A stretch of 64,000 nucleotides of DNA from Melieria omissa (Eukaryota > Arthropoda > Insecta > Diptera > Ulidiidae). Of the stretch, positions 54,985 through 64,000 are shown piece after piece. The first letter of the stretch is position 1; each line of letters starts with the position of its first letter. The stretch covers positions 85,846,450 through 85,910,449 of the forward strand of contig OZ020269.1 of NCBI GenBank assembly GCA_963971225.1, in the 5' to 3' direction. The notes under the pieces were generated by a model. That model was not told where the DNA came from. It saw only the letters and a program-made list of their open reading frames with translations, and ran no database searches. The position numbers and the translations under genes were made by a program.

Positions 54985-55700
54985 GCAAAATATGGGCTAA
55001 GGTGTTGGATGAAGAAACTTGTTATAATTTCAAACTTGCCTATTAATTTCAAACTTGGCGAAAATACTCCAAATTAAAAATAACTCTACACGTATTTTTC
55101 AATTTGTTGAAAATCAAAATTTAACGGGGTGAACCGAAGGTTAAGGTTCGTATACGGAAAGATTTCGAAAAAACCCTGAACCGATTGGCCTATTGACATC
55201 AAAGTTGTGGAAAAGAATTGTGCCTCATTTCTTTTGAAAATCAAAAGTTAAACGGGTGAACCAAGGGTTAAAAGTTTGTGGGAAGGAATATGATTTTTTA
55301 CGCGTTTTGACTTCAAACTTGGTGAAAGTTCTCTTAGTGAGAAATAATTCGATACATGTTTTTAATTTTTTTTTTTAATAAAAAACTGATGGGGTCAACG
55401 AACGGTTACAAGTTTATATGGAGAAACTGTGATAAAAAACATGAAATAATGGATCCATTGACTTTAAACTTCGTGAATGTACTCTTAGTAAGTAATAATT
55501 CACTACGTGTTTTGAATTTTTTGGAAATCAAAATTGAACGAGGTGATCCAAGGGTTAAAAGTTTGTATAAAGAAAAAAGATTTTATGAGCCTTTAGACTT
55601 TAAACTTAGTGAAAGCACTTAACATGCGAAATAATTCGATACGTGTGAAACACTTTTTTTGAAAATCTGACGGGGTCAACGATGGGTTAAGAGTTTGTAT
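54985..55700 (+). repeat. degenerate tandem array, about 5 units of 128-149 bp
   Basis: GGGGTGAACCGAAGGTTA, CGGGTGAACCAAGGGTTA, GGGGTCAACGAACGGTTA, GAGGTGATCCAAGGGTTA and GGGGTCAACGATGGGTTA recur at about 55125, 55253, 55391, 55540 and 55673. Each is followed by AGTTTGTATGGA, then GACTTCAAACTTGGTGAAAG, CTCTTAGTGAGAAATAATTC and ACGTGTTTT. It is the same family as 24,785-25,270 in opposite orientation. Confidence 0.85.
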
Positions 55701-55717
55701 GGAAAAGCATGACTTAA

Positions 55718-55852
55718 CCTTCTGTCTGTCCCTTGGGGTCTATTTGAGCCCAAACGGAATTAAAAAACCATTGAGTTGTTTTGTGCGCTCACTAGTGTTA
55801 TTTAGTGTTAATCGCGCTTACAATCCAATAACAAATCGAGAAAAACAAAGGG
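55718..55852. mobile_element. 135 bp decayed TTAA-flanked MITE candidate
   Basis: TTAA at 55714-55717 followed by CCTTCTGTCTGT, and ACAAAGGG followed by TTAA at 55853-55856. The ends agree at about 8 of 12 positions. Weak on its own, but it fits the better TTAA elements in the window. Confidence 0.3.
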
Positions 55853-55856
55853 TTAA

Positions 55857-56943
55857 GAAGAAGTTGATGCATTAGCCCCATTGACTTCAAACTTGTGTAC
55901 AACGCCGTGAGGCCCAGCAAGTTATATTTTTATAAAAAAAAAAGAGATGATGCCTTCAACTTCTTCTTTGACAATCTAGGAGATCCAGCTGATAGGACTT
56001 TTAGCTGATAGGACTTTTAGCTGATAGGACCTTCTATGTACTTGTTATGTATTATTTAGAAGAAGGAAGGCTCACCTGTACAACCTCTTCTTTGACAATC
56101 TGAGGGTCTACGGGTGCGATAGGACGATTTACAGTCTACTAGGCTTCGTGAGAAGCTCAACCTGGTTCAATGACTGAGCGCTCTTAAGCTCGAAGCCTAC
56201 TTTGGCTGCCCCAAGGCGGCCCCAGGCTCATCATTATCCCTTGTGATGCGATGTCTCGCTGAAGTCATCGCCACGTAGGTGAATAGCAAAGAAACACATA
56301 ACTCATCTTAAACAGCAAGTACCACAAATTTTTATTAGGTTTCATAGGTTCAGAGGACTTCAATACAAATGCATCAAGAGTGAAAGGTACATTTGCCCAT
56401 AAAGCACAGACAACTAACTTTGGTTTCAAACAAAACTTGCACCCAACTTTAAACACACTTGCGGCCACTTGAAAGCGCTACGGCTTAAGTAAACAAAATT
56501 ACACTTAATTACTCGTGTAAGCCGCACTTTTAAGTAGTCGTTCGCTGTTGGCGTTCGTCAAAACGAAAAGCATTTTCTTTAATTTTTAGTCATTTTACGA
56601 TGTTAACTCGAGGCAACTTGTTGTGTATGGGAGATGAGATGAGATGAACAGCCACAAGAGCATTTACCACAAAACAGCAAATGAAAATCAAATTAACAAC
56701 ACCATTTGAGCGGCACGTTTGCGCCACATTACTGTCCGCAGCCGCACGAAGGAGAAGTGAGCGAAAGAGCGCACTCGAAGTCGCTGGTTCGCGGTTGGCG
56801 GCTGCTGGCTGGTACGGTGTGCCGATGGATAATGTTGCCGATGATCGCATCTAACAGGCGCTTCATTTTTTGTTTCGTTTTATTTTGTTTTCATTTAATT
56901 TCATTTCTTTTAATTTTCAAAATTTCTTCCATGCTTCTTTGTA
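55857..56943. other. non-coding stretch rising into a unique island
   Basis: It has a triple direct repeat AGCTGATAGGACTTTT (about 55985-56030), then mixed sequence. From 56,450 the DNA becomes richer and unique-looking. The final 65 bp (56,880-56,943) form a strong pyrimidine-rich tract ending TTTGTAG, like a splice acceptor on the + strand. Confidence 0.4.
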
Positions 56944-57201
56944 GCTTTCTTTGATTTTTACGCCGTGGCCCCCCACGGCATTCGAGAGCGGCGCACAACA
57001 GACAGCGACCGCAACACAGGCGCGCATGTGTTGCCACATAACCATAGCCGCCACCACCACGAAGCATCAGCATCAGCACCAACAACAACAACAACAACAA
57101 CAACTATAGCCTCAACACTAGCGGTACCGTCGCCAGCAGCATCCAACGCCGTCAACTTAATGAGCCGATCTACTCGACTGCTGCTGCTGCTTCGGTATTA
57201 A
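56944..57201 (+). CDS. weak candidate coding exon, His/Ser/Thr-rich
   Basis: Directly after the acceptor-like tract a frame is open for about 85 codons: FFDFYAVAPHGIRERR, then NHSRHHHEASASAP, a Thr run from (ACA)n, and AVPSPAASNAVNLMSRS, to a TAA at 57199-57201. There is no ATG at its start, so it would need an upstream exon. A possible donor is CG|GTATTA at 57193. The composition resembles fly low-complexity coding or 5' UTR sequence, and the minus strand is also open. I recognise no domain. Confidence 0.2.
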   Translation, partial: AFFDFYAVAPHGIRERRTTDSDRNTGAHVLPHNHSRHHHEASASAPTTTTTTTTIASTLAVPSPAASNAVNLMSRSTRLLLLLRY

Positions 57202-58884
57202 ATTAAAGCAACAATAAAAACAGCCACAACAAATCTAAAGTAGCCAACAACAACCATAAGCAAATTAAAAAAAAAACAGTGATGGGTAAAAAATATTTCA
57301 AGAAAATTATGAAAGAGCAACGCAGAGCATAAAAGAGGAGAAGAAACTCTTCGCTTCAAATGTAAATTTCTCGAAAAGCATTGCTGCGCAAACCGAAAAC
57401 GTTGGCAGCGAATCCGCTGCGCATCTGACGTGTCGAACGGTGCGCGGCCAGCAAAGGTCGCAGTCTGATTTTTTCAAGTCAAAATCGGTTTTATTGTAGC
57501 GTTTTCTCGCTTTGCTGACCGCAGCGGCGACTAAAACGTCGAGCTGTTGATAGACAATGGAAATTACTAAAGCACACTACAACAACAGCAACAACAACAA
57601 TTAAAAGTAGCAGCCCACAACCTGCGTGCAACACAGTAACCGGTAACCTCGGCGCTGGCTGCAGTCGCGCCCCGCATGCTGCAGTCTCCGGCTGTCAGGG
57701 GTTAAAAGGTTGTTCAAGTGTTGTTCGTTGCATTGTTGTTGAAATGTTGATTTCAGTTTTAATGTGATTTTCTCAAAGCCAGAGGAAATTTTCCATCACG
57801 TCTTCCATGGCTCTGCTGCAGATGCGTTTCTTCTCGCATTTATCCATTAATTTGTTTTTGTTATTTATTTAGGTGGCAAGTGGAGTGAGAAGTGGCTGAA
57901 AGGCAAGTCATGTTTTTAGACGGCTTGGAATGTGCGTAAAAGTGTGTAGGCTGCGCGCCTAATGGCCGATTTAATTGAATTTGAAAAACAAAAAACATTT
58001 CGGTGGTGGGCGAAGGGAAATTTAATGCTTCATTTTATAGATTTTATGAGCAGAAATGCGATAAAAACCAAATGTCATAGATGAGACTTAAAACAATTGG
58101 AATTATTTTGTTTTGACAAGACTGACCTATTTTTATAATCTCACATATTTACATATAAATGTTTAAAAAGGTAAACGAAAAATGTGAGAACAACTGAGCA
58201 CATTTTGAGCCAAGCTTTGTATTGCGTTCAAATGGAGTAGTGGTGGGTTTGGAAAAGTGTACATGATGTGGTCAGTTGGTACACATACAGCGAGATTGAG
58301 GATCCCATAATTCGTTTTGTAGAAGCTGCAGAGAAGAAAGGGTGTTTAAAACACTTAAACAATTTATATGCCTTGGTGTTAAAAAAATAAAAAAATACAG
58401 TAAATTTCTTAGGGAACAATCTAACTGGTTGTCTAACATCTGTCCGAGACAAGACTGAAATGCATCAAGTACTTTCTTGACAATACGATCTGGATTCAGT
58501 GCTTATCTTGCTCTCCCTTATCGGGAAGACCTATTCGAGCTAATTGAATTAAAATATAATACATGATCTGAATCACTAAAGGAAGCGATTTAGCAATATT
58601 TGTCCGACCGTATATTCGTTTATATATCTTTCAACCGGCTGGTTCTGTTAATAACTCTTTAACAAATAAATATTTCGAAATGAAATTACAATTATTCCTA
58701 ATGTTCCAACGAATAAAAACATTAAAATTAAATTTGACAAAAAAGTTATTTTTATGAAATGTAGCACCTCATTTATTCCTTCTAGGGTTATTCTTCCTAC
58801 TCATTCCATTTCAACCATTATTCCCACTATGGACCTTATGACAGTAAACTGACAAACTATCGAAAGTTTGGTCCATGCATTCGG
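57202..58884. other. unique GC-richer island, possible promoter/5' UTR region
   Basis: 57,300-57,720 is rich in CAA/CAG words and GC-rich blocks of the kind seen around fly transcription starts, but no core promoter elements stand out. Beyond 57,980 it is AT-rich. The copy of the dispersed word CTATGGACCTTATGACAGTA is at about 58,825. Confidence 0.3.
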
Positions 58885-59032
58885 GGTACTCACACCGAGC
58901 TCGTTACTTTGTAAGTTCGGTACTCTTACTTACTTCGGTAATAAATCAAAAAGATCATCAAATAAAAACTAAAAACACGTACAAGACTACCGAGTACCGA
59001 ACTAACAAAGTAACCAGCTGAGTGTGAATACC
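58885..59032. mobile_element. 148 bp foldback MITE with 41 bp inverted repeats
   Basis: The left arm GGTACTCACACCGAGCTCGT (58885-58925) and right arm ending CAGCTGAGTGTGAATACC (58992-59032) are reverse complements over 41 bp with about five mismatches, around a 66 bp AT-rich spacer. No ORF and no clear target duplication. Confidence 0.75.
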
Positions 59033-61439
59033 ACTATTATTTATTTATTTATTTTAATTTAGTCTTTGCACAGTCGTTCTGATAGATTAACTAACAAATC
59101 AATGATAACTTAAAGCTTTAAAGTAAAATTTAAATTAGTTAGCAAAGAAAACTTTGTTTTAAGAATCCAAAGAATTCGAGAAATTCTTTTACTTTATCAA
59201 TGTTCGATGTAAGGGCGCGTTACATCTGTAACACGTCCTGGTGAAACCAACATACAAAATGGCCAAAACCTTAGGACTTTTGAAAGGAATTGAATTGATT
59301 TAAGTTAAACACATTAAATTAAATTGAATAATATTTAATGGAATTGAATTAAATCGAATTGAGTCTGAATTAATCTGATTTAATTTAAATTGCTTTGATT
59401 TTAATTGAATTGAATTGGTTTGATTTGATTTGATTTGATTCACAACTTTTATAGCATGGCATTTCTACAATGAACCCGAACCCGAGAGGGTTAAAGTTAG
59501 TTTAGATTCACGAAAGTCATTTATAAAAGGATTTGGATTTGAAGAAGAATAGCTTTGGCGACGAATATTACGAACCTTTTTTAAGGCTTAATGTAAGTTT
59601 TACATTAAAATGTAACCTGTTGCCAACTTCTTTGTTAAAAAAATTAAACATGAAACGTCAGTGGATACCGAAATGGGCATAAGTGACAATGGCTCAGTGA
59701 CATTGGATTGTGCTAGGTGCACTGACTGACTGACTGAAGAGAGGTCCTAACCTAACTAGAAGTCGCAATTAAATGGATCACAGCAACGAGTTACCAACTC
59801 AAAACATACAAAATTTTGGAACAAACCTTTTTAATTAGAACATTATATAAAACATGGTATAAAGCCAATTCCCAAGAATTGGTTTCATAGACACGGAACT
59901 GTCAATTGAAAGGATAAATAGGCTTTAGAGAGAAATCATTAGCTGGATTTGAAACAAAACTGATACAACAGCCCCAAGAGGAGACTTCATTTATGGTTCG
60001 GTGACTTCATGCATTGAAGAAAAGGAACCTACAGCTTTATGCTGATTTCAAGCGATGATAGCGATTGAAAACTTGCCACAAGTGAAGAAATTACACAATT
60101 TTATATGGAATTCACGATGTGCGGCTCTTCTTGCAGGAAGTTTGCCAAAACTGTGGCTAATTAGCCGCCAAAACGTATTCTTCTCTTACGAAAGCAGTTA
60201 TAACGAATTGTGAAACCCGCCAATGTAATCACTTCCAGCAGCCATTTGTTGTGCAGCCTGTGTCAGCCACAGTCAAGGCGACAATCAAAATCGCAACAAG
60301 AACGCAGCCACAAGCACTTCAACCCAGTAGCGGCCGCTGCAGTCGCGTCCGCGCAATGCCGAAACCGAATGTGTGGTTAGCCGATTCGCCGCGGTGCGTT
60401 GCCGGCCGGCCGGCCACAACTTGTTAATAACGCACTGCCAAGTCACTTTAATTATAATTTAAATGCGTTAAGAATTTAATTAAAAACTACTTAAGACTTG
60501 GCCAGGTCGATGTGTGGCGCGTGTGTGCGCGTGTCTATGTGTGTGTGCGAGATTGGCTTGAGAATTAAAAGTTGATTTTCGAGTTTTGTGTTTTTCGCAA
60601 ACGAAATGATGAGAGAAAAGCAAAACCGGCAAAGTCAAAAGGCAGTGGCACACAGTGTAAGCAATGCTGAATGTGTACGATGGCCGTCGGAGTGAGTTAC
60701 AAGTTGCAGAAAAGTTTGTTGTACAACAACAAAACGAAAAAAATATCAACCAAAAGAAAAGGCAAACGCGTCCGCGTATTAAATAACCGCAGCGGCAATT
60801 GTAGGTTTGCGGCTGTTGGCTGAGTTTTGTGTGTGTTTGCCTTTTTGCGTTTGTTGTTTGGTTGTTGATTGTGTTGTTGTTGTTGTTGTTGCTGTTTTGC
60901 GCTTTTTTTTTGTTGCGTTTTGTTGCTGTTGGCTCTTCTGCATATTTGGAGCGTCTTTTGTGGTTTTACGAAGTGGTTTTGTGGCTTTTGTTTGCATTAG
61001 TAATGTAAATTGTTGTTGTTGTTGCTGGTTTATTTAAAAAAATCATAAAAATACTCGAGCACACACATATCGAATTCATGTTTCTGTTTTTGTTTTACGA
61101 GTTTGTTTTTTATACATCTTTTCTTACTTTCAACTAAAATACACAAAGTGACATTGAAGATTCAAATTACTGGCACAACGACCAAATCGTTGTGTTTTGT
61201 TGTTAGTGTTGTTGTTAATGTTGATGAATGTTAACACTACGCACTAGTTAGAAGTGTTGACAATGGATTTTTTTATTGGAAACAAATGTGATATGCGCGA
61301 CGGTGGAATTGAGCAATTTTTAGAATGTTGAGAACATGAAAGGAGTAGAAGCTGAAAGAGAATAGAATGTATCAGGGTTGGAGTTGGTGGTAGTGAATTG
61401 TGAATGCTATTTTGTACTGAAGTGCACAAATATTGGCTA
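59033..61439. other. non-coding stretch with a TTGAT-type simple patch and a unique island
   Basis: 59,283-59,450 is a degenerate (TTGAT/AATTG)n patch, the complement type of the tract at 61.4-63 kb. A GC-richer island (60,120-61,080) has (GTT)n runs. A minus-strand 72-codon ORF with a true ATG (60997-60782) is Gln/Lys/Thr low complexity. No supported gene. Confidence 0.45.
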
Positions 61440-62990
61440 AAAATTATTTATTTTAGCTTATTTAATAAAATAAATTACTTTGTTTTATTCAATCCAAATT
61501 CGGTTCATGCCATTTTATTCAGTTCAATTATGTAAATTCAAGTTAAGTTTAATCAATCCAAATCAAACTATTCCAAGAAAATAAAATCAAACCAATTCGA
61601 TTCGATCTAATTAAATTCAGTTCAATTTTGTTTAATTAAATTAAATTAAATTCACTTTAATTCAATTAATTTGCTTTTTAAAATTAAATTTAATTAAAAT
61701 AACTTAAAATAAATTAAAATTAATTAAAATAAATTTAATTAAATAAATAAATTTATTTAAACCAATTCCATTTAGTTTTATTTAATGTAGTTCAAGTTGG
61801 CTCAATTTAATTGAATGCAGTTTAATTTAGTTCAACTTAGATCAATTTAAATCAACTCTATTTCAATAAAATCAAATCAAACTAAACCGAATTAAATCAA
61901 ATCAAATGAAATCAAACCATGTCAAATCAAGTTAAATCCTATCAAATAATATTAAATCAAATCAATTCAACTCAATTCGGTTTATTTAAATTGCATTCAA
62001 TACTATTCAATTTAGTTCAACTTGACTCAATGTCATTCAATGTAGTTTAACTTAATTCAAATAAAATGAATTCCATTTAATCAAATCAATTCAATCGAAT
62101 CAAATCAGTTTAAATGAAATCGGGTCAAATCAATTGAAATCAAATCTATTTAAATCAGATAAAACTAATTTAAATCAACTCAAATCAATTAATCAATCAG
62201 ATTCAATTCAATTCAATCAGATCAATTCAACTTTAAATCAAATAAATTTCAATTAAATCAAATCAATTCAAACCGAATTAAATTACTTAAAATATTATTC
62301 AAATTAGTTCAACTTCACTCAATTTTTTATTCAACTACACTCAATTAATTTTAATTCAATTGTACTAATTTTAATTCATTTTTATTCAGTTTAATCAAAT
62401 TCAATTCAATGTAGTTGATGAATGAATTAAGCTAAATTTCATTCATTGTACTCAACTCAACTTAATTCATCTCAAATCAAATCAAATCAATTTGAATCAA
62501 ATGATTTTCAATCAAATCAAACCAAACCAAATCAGTTCAAATCAAATTAAATAAAATTAATTAAATCAAATCAAATAAAATAAAATTAAGTCAAATCAAA
62601 TCTAATTAAATCAAATCAATTTGAATAAAATCAGATCAACTCAGCTTAATTTGATTGAATTCAAGTTCATTTAATTCAATTTAGTTTAACTTTTTCTATT
62701 TCAATTTTAATCAAATTAAATTAAATATAATTCAATTTAAATCAATTCAATTAAATCAAATCAATTGAATCGAATTGAATAAAACCAATTTAACTCATTT
62801 CAATTCAGTTAATACTTTTTTTTATTATAATTATTATTAAATCTAAATTATATTAACTTTTCAACTTTTTTATGTAAATTTTAATCAATTTAGTCAATTG
62901 AATCAAACTAAATTAAACCTATTCAACTCATTTCAATTCAGTTAAAACTTTTTTTTTTATTTAAATCAATTTCATTTATCTCATTTTCAA
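61440..62990. repeat. 1.5 kb cryptically simple tract of AATCA/AATTC/AATTA words
   Basis: Pentamer-like words (AATCA, AATTC, AATTT, AATTA) fill the region without long perfect runs. The + strand is notably G-poor throughout, which argues for an ancient decayed pentanucleotide array rather than random AT-rich DNA. Confidence 0.75.
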
Positions 62991-64000
62991 ATTATTCGAC
63001 TCGGTACTAATTATTTTTTCAAACTGTCGTTGCAAGTTTTAAGCGCAAGTTTCAATCATGGAAGGCTAACCAGAAGTGGATCAAGGCGATAGTATATTGG
63101 AGCGAGATATAATACTCAACAAACGATTATATCGACGTTAGCGTCCCATGTTCCATGTTTTCTTAGGTCTCCAATGTTTCCTTGAATCAAAATTGCCATA
63201 TTTGATGTTTCAAGTGAAAAGCACAAAATACTAAAACATAAAGAAAGCAACAAAAAATAGTAAAACCAAAACAAAAATGCATAGCTAGGAGAAAATTTTC
63301 ACACCTGATTGAAATTGCGTTGAAATTGCAATTTTTCACCAGTCGTTAACGTTTCTAATTACAACAATAGACAAATTAGAGCCTAATTTTCGCTAAACAT
63401 GTAAGCAGCAACCACCACATGAAAACATCACAAACTATGTTTAGCGCTTTTAGGCGCTGGCAAAAAAAATGTTCAAATAACGTACGACTCGCATAAAATG
63501 TACAATCAATTGAAAAAAAGAAAAATGCTTTGGAGGAGAAATTTTTGGGCATTGGCAAAAATTAAATGTTTCTTCGATTTCTTTTATTTGTGCTGTTCCT
63601 CTTCTAGTTCTCGTTCGCTCCTCTCTGTGGCCCATTTCCTGTCTTCACCTGGAGTTCCTTCACCTCCCACACAAAACCACACACACACACACACACACAC
63701 ACACGCCACTCCCACTACATCGCCCCTCACCGCGACGCTCGTTAGCCGATCGCTGGCCGCACTGGCTGCCGACGTCGAGTGCTGCCAACTCACTCATGCG
63801 TTCAGTGGGCCGTTGCGGTTTCGTTGCTGCACAGCAATTTGCGAAAATATATAAAAAAGCGAAAATTCTGCACAAGTCTTGTCGAAACAACAAAAAACCA
63901 TTTTCACAAATTTGACCCACAAAATGCGACCAGGAAGAATTGCAGACGCAACGTAGGCGTTATTTGAGCTGCGTCTGCAGTTGTCGAGCAATTTTTTTTT
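62991..64000. other. non-coding stretch with a unique island at the right edge
   Basis: A (CA)n run at about 63680-63703 sits in a GC-richer island (63,590-63,830). Overlapping ORFs on both strands cross the CA run and lack domains. No gene supported. Confidence 0.45.

Noticed and set aside
60782..60997. 72-codon minus-strand ORF (Gln/Lys/Thr-rich) with an ATG
   Set aside because: Made of (CAA)n and (AAC)n runs; such frames are common in fly introns and no splice sites or domain support it.

Overview
The window is AT-rich eukaryotic DNA with no dense coding. Several signs point to a cyclorrhaphan fly, possibly a tephritid (inference only; no diagnostic gene was identified): many (CAA)n/(GTT)n and GCN runs, a mariner, a Gypsy-group element with a tRNA-Leu primer site, CR1-type and RTE-type retrotransposons, a CTAAT-type branch point, and abundant short inverted-repeat elements. 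Most of it reads like one large intron or intergenic block built from unique islands separated by decayed repeats.

Host coding evidence is limited to two short candidate exons on the minus strand. One (18760-18594) begins with an ATG, has an upstream in-frame stop, and ends in a CG|GTAAAT donor in phase 2. The other (174-1) follows a TTTTGCAG acceptor with a CTAAT branch point and needs exactly two upstream bases to stay in frame. Their phases fit. If real, they bracket an 18.4 kb intron and the gene continues off the left edge. All dated retroelements then lie antisense to it.

Mobile elements, left to right: an 83 bp TTAA-flanked MITE (3.1 kb); a 728 bp TTAA element (11.6 kb); a complete 4.6 kb CR1-group LINE with an 11 bp target duplication (13.2-17.8 kb); a 5'-truncated RTE-like insertion with a 13 bp duplication inside a local tandem repeat (20.66-21.2 kb); a 913 bp TTAA foldback element with 0.3 kb palindromic arms (21.3-22.2 kb); an internally deleted mariner with 30 bp perfect terminal repeats next to an older antisense mariner relic (28.2-29.9 kb); several other inverted-repeat MITEs; and a young Gypsy-group LTR element with identical 385 bp LTRs and an ATAC target duplication (48.1-51.7 kb).

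Two elements stand out. In the LINE, ORF1 and ORF2 share one frame and are separated only by UAG-CAA-UCA, a match to the CARYYA readthrough context, and the first endonuclease motif lies upstream of the first ORF2 ATG. In the LTR element, one intact 903-codon frame joins Gag (with an N-terminal SAP-like motif and a zinc knuckle) to integrase, with protease, reverse transcriptase and RNase H absent.

The rest holds many degenerate tandem arrays (units of about 110-430 bp), an 0.8 kb (CTAGA)n array with higher-order variant blocks, a (AAAAT)n array, a roughly 2 kb region studded with TTATAGCAACTT words, and a 1.5 kb G-poor AATCA/AATTC cryptically simple tract.
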